NCBI GenBank assembly: GCA_003242525.1
Contig: QGUU01000213.1
Span: 1-5,252, forward strand
Reading direction: 5' to 3'
DNA length: 5,252 nucleotides
From: Pseudomonadota bacterium
GTDB taxonomy: Bacteria; Pseudomonadota; Alphaproteobacteria; Rhizobiales; Rhizobiaceae
Part shown: piece after piece, positions 1 to 5,252 of the stretch
How the letters are laid out: each line of letters starts with the position of its first letter
How positions within the stretch are numbered: the first letter of the stretch is position 1
The notes under the pieces: generated by a model
Told to the model about the DNA's origin: nothing
What the model saw: the letters and a program-made list of their open reading frames with translations, nothing else
The model's database searches: none
Made by a program: the position numbers and the translations under genes

Positions 1-1
1 G

Positions 2-226
2 CCGTTCTCCGGTTCGGGCTCACAGCTGATCGCCGGCGAGAAGACCGGCCGCCGCGTGTATGGCCTCGAACTGTCGGAGGCCTTCTGCGATGTGGTCGTC
101 AAGCGCTGGCAGGCATTCACCGGCAAGGCGGCCAGGCTCGATGGCGACGGCCGCCGTTTTGATGAGATCGCCGCCGACCGAGTGCCTGATGCCGGGACCG
201 CGACCAGGGATGCGGCAGCGGCATGA
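2..226 (+). CDS. DNA methyltransferase, C-terminal fragment (5' end outside window)
   Basis: This is the last 74 residues of a SAM-dependent site-specific DNA methyltransferase (adenine-N6 or cytosine-N4 type); the frame is open at the left edge. Residues 1-7 read PFSGSGS, the SAM-binding motif I (FxGxGS). It is followed by a GRRVYGLEL strand-loop, in which the acidic residue normally contacts the SAM ribose, and then by the helix around VVKRWQAFTGKAA that closes this fold. A motif I this close to the C-terminus means the catalytic DPPY-type motif lies upstream, as in the beta-class order of CcrM-like and ParB-methylase fusion enzymes common in rhizobial prophages. The hydrophilic tail after TGKAA also fits those enzymes. 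Its stop codon overlaps the start of the next gene (ATGA), so the two are probably translated together. The likely role is modification of phage DNA against restriction, or altered host methylation. Target sequence and any N-terminal ParB-like domain cannot be seen here. Confidence 0.88.
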   Translation, partial: PFSGSGSQLIAGEKTGRRVYGLELSEAFCDVVVKRWQAFTGKAARLDGDGRRFDEIAADRVPDAGTATRDAAAA

Positions 227-480
227 AGCAATCCCGCACCATGTCTCTGGTGGAGGCTTTCGCCAATGTCGCCGTCGGCTATGGCATTGCCGTGGTGACG
301 CAGATGCTGGTGTTCCCGCTGTTCGGATTGTCCACCACGCTGGCTGACAACATGGCCATAGGCGCGATCTTCACCGTGGTGTCGATCGCGCGCAGTTTTA
401 CATTGCGGCGGGTGTTCGAGGCCATCCGGATGCGGCGTGCCAACGAGGCAACCGCCGCCCCGAAGGGGCGACGGCCGTGA
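223..480 (+). CDS. Small two-helix membrane protein, DUF7220-like
   Basis: An 85-residue protein that I recognise by its overall pattern as DUF7220-like, a family of small proteins in alphaproteobacterial phages and mobile elements; its function is unknown. It opens with a basic MKQSRTMSLVEAFAN segment, then a hydrophobic stretch at about residues 14-36 (containing GYGIAVVTQMLVFPLFGL), a short polar turn, and a second hydrophobic stretch at about 43-55. A basic RSFTLRRVFEAIRMRR segment and a charged tail follow. This predicts two inner-membrane helices with basic cytoplasmic ends. The ATG at 223 is preferred because it forms an ATGA overlap with the methyltransferase stop and has AGGGA 12 nt upstream; an internal ATG at 241 is possible. 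Linkage to the methyltransferase suggests co-expression, but nothing in the sequence shows a mechanism. It lacks the periplasmic features I would need to call it a holin. Confidence 0.75.
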   Translation: MKQSRTMSLVEAFANVAVGYGIAVVTQMLVFPLFGLSTTLADNMAIGAIFTVVSIARSFTLRRVFEAIRMRRANEATAAPKGRRP

Positions 481-499
481 CAGGATGAGAGCTGCGGCG

Positions 500-1018
500 T
501 CAGGCTGCGGGCAACCGGTAGACCCGCCCACGTCCTTCGACCTTCTCGGAACTGACCTCGAGACCAAGCTTCTTCTTCAGCGCACCGGCCATTGCACCGC
601 GCACCGTGTGCGACTGCCAGCCGGTCGCGGCCATGATCTCTTCGATGGTCGCGCCGTCGGGCGCCTGCAGCATGGCGATCAACGTTGCCTGCTTGGTGCC
701 CTTCCGGCGCTGGAGCGGGGCGGTCAGCGTTTCAGCCTGCGGGGTGTCGGTCTGCTCGTCCGTGATCCCGAGGGTGCTGTAGGCCAGCGGAGTGGCGCGC
801 AGCGTGATCGGGCCGCGTTCTTCGTCGTGCCGCCAGACCGTGTCGAGGTCCGTGGCGGCGATTTCCTCGATCAGCCCCTGCTTCAGGAGGCTCTTGCAGA
901 CGTTGCCGACAGCGCCGCCCTTGAGGCTGGCGGTGACGGGGAACACTGCCCCGTTCTCGCGCGCGCAGGCGGTGGACAGGATGACGGCTTGGGCGTCGGA
1001 AAGCTGAATCTGGGTCAT
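500..1018 (-). CDS. DUF3489 family protein, predicted winged-helix DNA-binding
   Basis: A 172-residue protein with two parts. Residues about 105-170 match the DUF3489 pattern: KQATLIAMLQAPDGATIEEI, then ATGWQSHTVRGAMAGALKKK, then a strand ending GRGRVYRL. Helix-turn-helix followed by a two-strand wing is how this family is usually interpreted. Residues about 6-86 look like a second, divergent helical module with a hairpin (VWRHDEERGPITL), joined by a polar linker at 86-104. The start is fixed by ATG 1016-1018, with AAGGAG (rc of 1028-1033) 9 nt upstream. It is the second gene of a minus-strand pair and converges on the DUF7220 gene with a 19-nt gap. Its leader is strongly structured (see 1020-1070). 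A transcriptional regulator role is inferred from the fold; the target is unknown. DUF3489 proteins recur in alphaproteobacterial phages and chromosomes, so this may be a regulator of the element or carried cargo. Confidence 0.85.
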   Translation of the reverse strand: MTQIQLSDAQAVILSTACARENGAVFPVTASLKGGAVGNVCKSLLKQGLIEEIAATDLDTVWRHDEERGPITLRATPLAYSTLGITDEQTDTPQAETLTAPLQRRKGTKQATLIAMLQAPDGATIEEIMAATGWQSHTVRGAMAGALKKKLGLEVSSEKVEGRGRVYRLPAA

Positions 1019-1019
1019 G

Positions 1020-1070
1020 GGGGTCGTCTCCTTGATCGGGGCCGCGCCATCGCGGCCCTTCTACGACCCC
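1020..1070 (-). promoter_or_regulatory. Structured mRNA leader over the DUF3489 ribosome-binding site
   Basis: Two nested perfect inverted repeats lie just upstream of the DUF3489 start. The inner hairpin pairs GGGCCGCG (1039-1046) with CGCGGCCC (1051-1058) across a 4-nt loop. The outer helix pairs GGGGTCGT (1020-1027) with ACGACCCC (1063-1070). In the minus-strand transcript the Shine-Dalgarno AAGGAG (1028-1033) lies in the asymmetric loop between the helices, and almost the whole SD-to-ATG spacer is one arm of the outer helix. When formed, this would sequester the initiation region, so translational control or coupling is plausible. The pairing is seen directly; the regulation is inferred. 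In such GC-rich DNA, one 8-bp repeat could arise by chance, but two nested repeats placed on the start region are less likely to. Confidence 0.5.
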
Positions 1071-1072
1071 AA

Positions 1073-1090
1073 GCCCGCCTTGCGGCGGGC
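1073..1090 (-). other. Intercistronic hairpin with GNRA tetraloop
   Basis: GCCCGCC (1073-1079) and GGCGGGC (1084-1090) form a perfect 7-bp stem. In the minus-strand RNA the loop reads GCAA, a GNRA tetraloop closed by C-G, which is among the most stable RNA loops. It starts 20 nt after the stop of the 76-aa gene and ends just before the outer helix of the DUF3489 leader. The downstream bases are TTGGGG, not a T-tract, so it is not a standard intrinsic terminator. It could be a 3'-end stabiliser, a pause or attenuation element, or part of one larger leader fold with 1020-1070. Confidence 0.45.
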
Positions 1091-1110
1091 AGGCTTCGGA
1101 GAGGCTGGCG

Positions 1111-1341
1111 CTACTCGGCATATTCGCCTTCGCGGAACGCCATGTCGGTGATCTCGCGCAGCTTGTTGCGGTAGTGCTCGAGCGTGCCGACATGGCCCCA
1201 GTCGATCTCGTCGGGGTCGGTGTCGAAATGCTCCGCGCTGAGCGCCGACAGGCGTTCGAGCATGGCGTCGATCTCGAACTTCGCGGCGAGGAAGGCGTCG
1301 ATGGCTGTGGCTCGGGTCTTGGACTGGTTGCTGTTCGTCAT
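1111..1341 (-). CDS. Conserved hypothetical protein, small acidic helical
   Basis: A 76-residue soluble protein of unknown function, of a type seen in rhizobial phages and mobile elements. It begins MTNSNQSKTRATAIDAFLAA and continues with a helical region at about residues 11-39, an acidic loop with DTDPDEIDWGHVG (40-52), and a second helix rich in charged residues (53-72). It has no membrane segment, cysteine pair or recognisable catalytic motif. ATG 1339-1341 is chosen over the upstream in-frame ATG at 1374 because AAGGA (1349-1353) sits 7 nt before it, and the extra residues (MTVIARMKETA) look like translated leader. It is the first gene of the minus-strand pair with DUF3489, diverges from the terminase genes across 129 nt, and probably starts the transcript from within that gap. 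Its helix-loop-helix shape could suit a small binding partner, but that is only a guess. Confidence 0.7.
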   Translation of the reverse strand: MTNSNQSKTRATAIDAFLAAKFEIDAMLERLSALSAEHFDTDPDEIDWGHVGTLEHYRNKLREITDMAFREGEYAE

Positions 1342-1470
1342 GGCTGTTTCCTTCATCCTGGCAATCACAGTCATGCTCTGAACGACGAGATCATCAACCG
1401 GATAAGACGATCATTTTGTTGCTGTTTTTGACGCCGGCGCCGCTGCAACGCTGGCGCAGGGAGTTTTGAC
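1342..1470. promoter_or_regulatory. Divergent intergenic region between minus-strand pair and terminase genes
   Basis: This 129-nt gap must contain the start of the leftward transcript and perhaps a rightward late promoter. Positions 1401-1430 have 10 G/C in 30 bases, the AT-richest stretch I see in the window. GATCAT occurs twice as a direct repeat (1389-1394 and 1409-1414), 20 bp apart and so about two helical turns. Both copies overlap a GACGA element (1384-1388 and 1406-1410). These could be operator sites. I found no convincing -35/-10 pair on either strand: TTGACG at 1428-1433 has only GC-rich sequence where its -10 should be. The gap next to terS is also where cos or pac sites often lie in related phages, but no such site can be read from the sequence alone. 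Confidence 0.35.
1458..1463 (+). promoter_or_regulatory. Ribosome-binding site of terminase small subunit
   Basis: AGGGAG lies 7 nt before ATG 1471 and fixes the start of the P27-type terminase gene. A weak 5-bp stem (GCGCC 1437-1441 with GGCGC 1453-1457) lies immediately upstream and leaves this site free. Confidence 0.65.
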
Positions 1471-1941
1471 ATGGCGGGACGCAAGCCGCTGCCGACACAT
1501 CTGAAGCTGGTGAAGGGCACGGCCCGTCCGCATCGCCTGAACAAGGCCGAGCCGAAGCCGGTGGTGGCGACGCCCGAACCGCCTGACCATCTCGATGAAG
1601 CCGCCAAGCTGAAGTTCACCGAAATGGCGGAACTGCTTGCCCGCCACGGTGTCATGACGGAACTGGATGCCGGCGCACTCGCCCGCTACGTCGTGATCTG
1701 GCGGCGCTGGCTGGAGGCGGAGCAGGAAGTGAAGCGCCGTGGCCCTGTGGTGAAGACGTCGAATGACAACATCATCCAGAACCCGTTCCTGGCTGTGGCC
1801 AACAAGTGCCTGGCGCAGATGGCGCAGATCGAGAGCGAATTCGGACTGACGCCGTCCAGCCGCTCGCGCATCCGTATGGCGGAACCCGCCGAGACGAGCG
1901 ATCCGTTCGAGGAGTTCCTGAACCGTGGCCGCAAAGCCTAG
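1471..1941 (+). CDS. terS: Phage terminase small subunit, P27 family
   Basis: A 156-residue TerS of the P27 family (Terminase_4). TerS binds the packaging start site on concatemeric phage DNA and brings in the large subunit. The N-terminus has the family signature (AGRKPLPTHLKLVKGTARPH, residues 2-21), followed by an EPKP/PEPP proline-rich linker (27-38). An alpha-helical core at about 41-90 includes LDEAAKLKFTEMAELLARHG and ALARYVVIWRRWLEAE. A conserved segment NPFLAVANKCLAQM (104-117) follows, then GLTPSSRSRI (125-134), the usual C-terminal motif of the family. The length is typical. The start has a good Shine-Dalgarno site (1458-1463). The stop overlaps the terL start by 17 nt, so the pair is probably translationally coupled. 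It is the first gene of the rightward structural block. Confidence 0.95.
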   Translation: MAGRKPLPTHLKLVKGTARPHRLNKAEPKPVVATPEPPDHLDEAAKLKFTEMAELLARHGVMTELDAGALARYVVIWRRWLEAEQEVKRRGPVVKTSNDNIIQNPFLAVANKCLAQMAQIESEFGLTPSSRSRIRMAEPAETSDPFEEFLNRGRKA

Positions 1942-3718
1942 TTCCCGTGCTTCGCGCCCACTGGACGGGAGCGGCAGGAAAGCACCACCCTGTCCGGTTA
2001 CAGCCTATGCCCGTGCGGTGGTTGGCGGCCGGATCGTCGCCGGCCGGCTGGTGCGTCTGGCCTGCGAGCGGCACCTCGCGGACCTGAAGGTGGGGGTAAA
2101 ACGCGGCCTGGTCTGGGATGGCGCTGCGGCACGTCATGCGATCGACTTCTTCGGCCATCTGCGCCACTCGACCGGCGAATGGGCGGGCGAGCCCTTCGTG
2201 CTTCAGGGCTGGCAGCAGTTCGTCGTCGGCTCGCTCTATGGCTGGAAGCGCAAGGACGGTTTGCGCCGGTTTCGCACCGCCTATGTCGAAGTAGCAAGGA
2301 AGAACGGCAAGTCGGTGCTTCTGGCCGGCACGGCGCTCTATGCGCTGATCGCCGATGGCGAGCCCGGTGCGCATGTGTATTCGGCGGCAACGACGCGCGA
2401 TCAGGCCAGGATCGTCTTTGGCGAGGCCGAGCGCATGGTGGCGGCGAGTTCGGCGCTGCAATCGAGGATCACACGCACGGTGAACAATCTGGCCGTGCTG
2501 CCGACCTCGTCCTGGTTCAGGCCGCTGTCGGCGGACGCCAGCAAGATGGACGGGCTGAACATCCATTTTGCGGCCGTCGATGAAGTGCACGAACATCCGG
2601 GACCGGAGATCATCCAGAAGCTGAACACCGCCACCGGTGCGCGGCGCCAGCCGCTGATCTTCGAGATCACGACGGCCGGCTATGATCGCCATTCGGTCTG
2701 CCGCCAGCATCACGAGTTCTCGGTGAAGGCGCTGGAAGGCACGGTGCCGATGGAGTCGTCGGACAGCTGGTTTGCCTATATCGCCACCATCGATGAGGGC
2801 GACGACTGGACCGACGAAAAGGTCTGGGTGAAGGCCAATCCGAGCCTTGGCGTGACGGTGAAGCTGGATGACCTGAAGCGGCAGATCGACGAGGCCAGGG
2901 AAATGCCGGCGCAGCAGAATGCGATCCGCCGGCTGCGCCTCAACGAATGGACCGAGCAGGTCACCCGCTGGCTCGACATGAGCGTGTGGGAGGAAGGCGG
3001 ACTGCCAGCTGCCACCGACTGGCGCATCGTCAAACACGAACTGGAGGAACTGGAAGGCAAGCTGCTGGGGCGTGAATGCTATGGCGGGCTCGATCTTGCC
3101 CGCGTCAACGATCTGTCGGCCTTCGTGCTGGTCTTCCCGCCGACACTGGATGAAACGCTTGGAAAGCTTGCCGACAAATGGATCGTCACCTGCCGGTTCT
3201 GGATTCCCGAGGACGACATAGTCCGCCGTGTGCGGCGCGACCGCGTGCCCTATGACGTCTGGCGCGATCAGGGATTTTTGACCGCGACACCCGGCAATGC
3301 CACCGACTTTGCCTTCATCGAGGCCGAGATACTGGAGCTGGCCTCACGCCATGATCTGCGGGAGCTGTCCTATGATCGCACCTTTGCCGGCGAGATCGTC
3401 CAGCATCTGCAGGATGAAGGCTTGAACCTGGTGCAGTTCGGACAAGGGTTTTTGTCCATGGCGGCACCCACGGCGGAGCTGGAGCGGCTTTCGGTGTCAC
3501 GCTCGCTCTGGCATGGCGGCCATCCCGTGCTGCGATGGAACGCCTCCAATGTTGCCGTGCGCCATGATCCGGCCGGCAACATCAAGCCGGACAAGGAACG
3601 CTCCAGAGAGCGCATCGACGGCATTGTCGCCATCTGCAACGCGCTCGGGCGGGCGCTGGCCCGCGACGTCAATGCCGGCCGCTCGGTCTATGAGACCCGC
3701 GGCATCCTGATGCTGTAA
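1925..3718 (+). CDS. terL: Phage terminase large subunit (packaging ATPase/nuclease)
   Basis: A 597-residue TerL of the Terminase_1 type found in HK97/P27-like phages. It cuts concatemeric DNA and powers translocation into the procapsid through the portal. The ATPase domain has a Walker A-like ARKNGKS (residues 124-130), Walker B HFAAVDE (214-220, D219/E220 for Mg and catalysis) and a coupling motif TTAG (249-252). The RNase H-like nuclease domain shows the expected acidic residues in GGLDLA (D390), LSYDRTF (D484) and RERIDGIVA (D565). All key positions are present, so the enzyme looks intact and of normal length. The start is GTG at 1925, inside the terS end and preceded by GAGGAG about 10 nt upstream; the first 25 or so residues are low-complexity, so the true start could be slightly downstream. 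The portal gene follows after 20 nt. Confidence 0.96.
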   Translation: MAAKPSSRASRPLDGSGRKAPPCPVTAYARAVVGGRIVAGRLVRLACERHLADLKVGVKRGLVWDGAAARHAIDFFGHLRHSTGEWAGEPFVLQGWQQFVVGSLYGWKRKDGLRRFRTAYVEVARKNGKSVLLAGTALYALIADGEPGAHVYSAATTRDQARIVFGEAERMVAASSALQSRITRTVNNLAVLPTSSWFRPLSADASKMDGLNIHFAAVDEVHEHPGPEIIQKLNTATGARRQPLIFEITTAGYDRHSVCRQHHEFSVKALEGTVPMESSDSWFAYIATIDEGDDWTDEKVWVKANPSLGVTVKLDDLKRQIDEAREMPAQQNAIRRLRLNEWTEQVTRWLDMSVWEEGGLPAATDWRIVKHELEELEGKLLGRECYGGLDLARVNDLSAFVLVFPPTLDETLGKLADKWIVTCRFWIPEDDIVRRVRRDRVPYDVWRDQGFLTATPGNATDFAFIEAEILELASRHDLRELSYDRTFAGEIVQHLQDEGLNLVQFGQGFLSMAAPTAELERLSVSRSLWHGGHPVLRWNASNVAVRHDPAGNIKPDKERSRERIDGIVAICNALGRALARDVNAGRSVYETRGILML

Positions 3719-3738
3719 AGAGCTGACGAAAGAACCCA

Positions 3739-5097
3739 ATGGCATTCTGGTCGAACTGGTTCGGCGGCGCAAAACCGCCGGCCGCATCTCCGCGCGCGTC
3801 GTTCCAGGATGCGGGTGGCGGGATCGTCATCACCACGGCGCAGCAGCTGGAAGAGGCGCTGCGCTCGGGAACGGTGACCGCCTCGGGGGCTGCGGTGACG
3901 CCCGACAGCGCCATGCGGGTGGCGGCCGTCTATGCCTGTGTGCGCATCATCTCGGGTGCTGTGGCGACATTGCCGCTGCACATCAAGCGCCGGGTGGATG
4001 AGCGCACCCGCGAAGACGCCTCCGACACGCCGATCTGGACGGTGCTGCGACGACGGCCGAACCGCTGGCAGACGCCGTCGCAGTTCCGCCGCATGCTGCA
4101 GGCGCATCTGCTTTTGCGCGGCAATGCCTACGCCATGATCGTGCGGTCACGCGGACTGGTGCAGGAACTGATCCCGCTGCATCCCGACCGGGTCGAGGTC
4201 AGGCAGACGGACGATCTGGCGCTGGAATACATCTACACCCGCCAGGACGGACGGCGCATCCGGCTCCGCCAGGATGAGGTGTTCCATCTGGTCGGGCTGA
4301 CGCTGGATGGCGTGCATGGCGTGTCGGCGATTGCCTACGCCCGCGAGACCATCGGGCTGTCGCTGGCCATGGAAGACCATGGTGCAACCACCTTCCGTAA
4401 TGGCGCCCGCGTCAGCGGCGTATTGAAACATCCGAACAAGCTCGGGCCCGAGGCGGTCGCCAATCTCAAGGCCGGGCTCGAAGAGTTCCGCTCCGGCGGC
4501 GAGCAGGAGGGAAAGAACCTGATCCTCGAAGAGGGCATGGACTATGCCCGCATCGCCATGACGGCCGAGGATGCGCAGTGGATCGAGAGCCGCAAGTTCA
4601 GCCGCACCGACATTGCCATGTTCTTCGGCGTGCCGCCGCACATGATCGGCGATACGGAAAAGTCGACCAGCTGGGGCACGGGTATCGAGCAGCAATCGAT
4701 CGGCTTCGTCGCCTGGACGCTCGAGGACCATCTGACCATGTGGGAAGAGGCGATCAACCGCGACCTGATCGGCGCGGAAGACGATCTCTACGCGCGCTTC
4801 AACCGGGCGGCGCTGGTCAAGGGCGACATCAAGGCGCGCTGGGAGGCTTACGTCAAAGGCCTGCAATGGGGCGTCTACAGCCCGAATGAAATCCGCGCGC
4901 TCGAAGACCAGAACCCGCGCGACGGCGGCGACGTCTTCTATCCGCCGCCGAACACGGCGGGAGCGCCGGCGGGGGAACAACGAGATCGCCAGGAGTCTGG
5001 CAACGGCAGCGATGGCGATCGCGTGGTCGCTGCCAGTGGCAACCCTGGCGATCGAAAGACTGGTGGCCGGCGCGATGACGAAACCGACGCCCCGTAA
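3739..5097 (+). CDS. Phage portal protein, HK97 family
   Basis: A 452-residue portal protein (HK97 gp3-like, Phage_portal family). Twelve copies form the ring at one capsid vertex that nucleates procapsid assembly, docks the terminase and passes DNA. Family segments in order: VTPDSAMRVAAVYACVRIIS (53-72), the LLLRGNAYAMI strand-helix (124-134), LIPLHPDRVEV (144-154), DEVFHLVGL (179-187), the long helix after GVSAIAYARETIGL (194-207), the DIAMFFGVPPHMIGD region (291-305) with W312 and the Q-rich SSWGTGIEQQ-type wing (here STSWGTGIEQQ, 309-319), and NPRDGGDVFYPPPN (392-405), where conserved sequence ends. The ATG has only a weak AAAGAA site upstream. Residues from about 411 to 452 are a hydrophilic tail with lower third-position GC (24 of 38 codons) than the first 40 codons (32 of 40). 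A different frame looks more coding-like there (see 5012-5110), so the tail may be frame-overlap or frameshift sequence. Confidence 0.95.
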   Translation: MAFWSNWFGGAKPPAASPRASFQDAGGGIVITTAQQLEEALRSGTVTASGAAVTPDSAMRVAAVYACVRIISGAVATLPLHIKRRVDERTREDASDTPIWTVLRRRPNRWQTPSQFRRMLQAHLLLRGNAYAMIVRSRGLVQELIPLHPDRVEVRQTDDLALEYIYTRQDGRRIRLRQDEVFHLVGLTLDGVHGVSAIAYARETIGLSLAMEDHGATTFRNGARVSGVLKHPNKLGPEAVANLKAGLEEFRSGGEQEGKNLILEEGMDYARIAMTAEDAQWIESRKFSRTDIAMFFGVPPHMIGDTEKSTSWGTGIEQQSIGFVAWTLEDHLTMWEEAINRDLIGAEDDLYARFNRAALVKGDIKARWEAYVKGLQWGVYSPNEIRALEDQNPRDGGDVFYPPPNTAGAPAGEQRDRQESGNGSDGDRVVAASGNPGDRKTGGRRDDETDAP

Positions 5098-5110
5098 CGA
5101 CAAGGAATAA
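5012..5110 (+). CDS. Possible small membrane protein overlapping the portal 3' end
   Basis: A short frame, +1 relative to the portal, carries a hydrophobic segment (MAIAWSLPVATLAIERLVAG) followed by a polar tail ending RNDKE: 32 residues from ATG 5012. The same frame is open back to ATG 4886, but the upstream part is an arginine-rich shadow of the portal. From 4982 to 5107 this frame has G or C at 32 of 42 third positions, against 24 of 38 for the portal frame over nearly the same bases, and its amino acids look more natural from about NNEIARSL (from 4976) onward. The start is uncertain: AGGAG at 4991-4995 is 16 nt from ATG 5012, and CTG 4997 is too close to it. It could be a separate one-helix phage protein, or the continuation of the portal after a one-base shift at the GGGGG run (4971-4975). 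Function unknown. Confidence 0.4.
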   Translation: MAIAWSLPVATLAIERLVAGAMTKPTPRNDKE

Positions 5111-5114
5111 ACAG

Positions 5115-5240
5115 ATGACCCTTCTGAACACGTTGAAAGTGGCCTCGACGCTGACGGTCATGCCGGTGTTCGGGCTGGCGGCGACCCTCCCGACCTCCAG
5201 ATTTGGCATCTTTTTCACCAGCTGCACACCCTCGCGATAG
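5115..5240 (+). CDS. Small ORF after the portal, probably truncated or joined to foreign sequence
   Basis: ATG 5115 has an excellent Shine-Dalgarno (AAGGA, 5102-5106, 8 nt upstream) and begins 4 nt after the preceding small ORF, as expected for the next gene of a packed phage operon. The first 23 residues (MTLLNTLKVASTLTVMPVFG, then LAA) look like a signal-anchor or membrane start with normal codon use. From about position 5185 the translation turns into TLPTSRFGIFFTSCTPSR and a TAG at 5238, unlike a phage gene, and base composition drops to about 52% GC. I read this as a real gene start joined to other sequence, by insertion, rearrangement or assembly, rather than a natural 41-residue protein. 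The identity of the intact gene is unknown; a prohead protease would be expected close downstream in this gene order. Confidence 0.35.
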   Translation: MTLLNTLKVASTLTVMPVFGLAATLPTSRFGIFFTSCTPSR

Positions 5241-5252
5241 TTTTTCTTCTCG

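Noticed and set aside
456..470. CGCCCC-GAA-GGGGCG inverted repeat near the convergent gene ends, as a terminator
   Set aside because: The stem is only 6 bp, lies inside the DUF7220 coding end, and has no T-tract on either strand, so a terminator call is not supported.
437..1174. 245-codon plus-strand open frame
   Set aside because: It is antisense to DUF3489, which has a recognisable domain, a good Shine-Dalgarno and natural composition on the other strand.
1342..1374. Upstream in-frame ATG (1374) as the start of the 76-aa protein
   Set aside because: The added 11 residues have no supporting ribosome-binding site and contain the strong Shine-Dalgarno of the internal ATG.
1428..1433. TTGACG as a -35 box of a rightward promoter for terS
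   Set aside because: The sequence 17 nt downstream is GC-rich with nothing like a -10 element.
1772..3037. Long 421-codon open frame on the minus strand
   Set aside because: It is antisense to the intact terminase genes, with the His/Arg-rich composition typical of high-GC shadow frames, and has no family motif.
4147..5103. 318-codon open frame on the minus strand
   Set aside because: It lies antisense to the portal gene, whose family motifs are intact; codon pattern and composition fit a shadow.
1..5252. CRISPR arrays, tRNA genes, integrase or att sites, toxin-antitoxin or retron-type systems
   Set aside because: I saw no regularly spaced repeats, no tRNA-like cloverleaf with TTCGA arm, and no characteristic protein motifs for any of these.

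Overview
The window is a high-GC piece (about 60-65% by eye, with GC-rich third codon positions) of a tailed-phage or prophage genome. Its gene families suggest an alphaproteobacterial host, most likely Hyphomicrobiales (Rhizobium/Mesorhizobium-like). It covers the start of the virion packaging module of an HK97-type siphovirus-like element and is cut at both ends: a DNA methyltransferase loses its N-terminus at the left edge, and a small gene runs into unexplained sequence at the right edge.

Layout. (1) Positions 2-480, plus strand: the last 74 residues of a SAM-dependent DNA methyltransferase, coupled by an ATGA overlap to a two-helix small membrane protein (DUF7220-like). (2) Positions 500-1341, minus strand: a two-gene island, read 76-aa hypothetical protein first and then a DUF3489 protein with a DNA-binding-like fold. 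The 92-nt gap between them holds two perfect hairpins. One is enclosed by an outer helix that takes in the DUF3489 ribosome-binding region. (3) Positions 1342-1470: a divergent intergenic region with the AT-richest stretch in the window. (4) Positions 1471-5097, plus strand: terminase small subunit (P27 family), terminase large subunit (ATPase plus nuclease, motifs intact) and HK97-family portal protein, tightly packed. (5) Positions about 4980-5252: the portal 3' end overlaps a frame that looks more coding-like and encodes a hydrophobic segment. It is followed by a second small ORF with a good Shine-Dalgarno site, and then by about 65 nt of less GC-rich sequence of unknown origin.

How the genes work together: TerS recognises phage DNA, TerL cuts it and drives it into the procapsid through the portal dodecamer. 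The methyltransferase probably modifies the phage genome against host restriction or changes host methylation. The minus-strand DUF3489 gene is placed like a regulator or cargo ('moron') gene between the early and late blocks. I see no clear novel system. The points most worth checking are the structured leader of DUF3489, the dual-frame portal end, and the right-edge junction.
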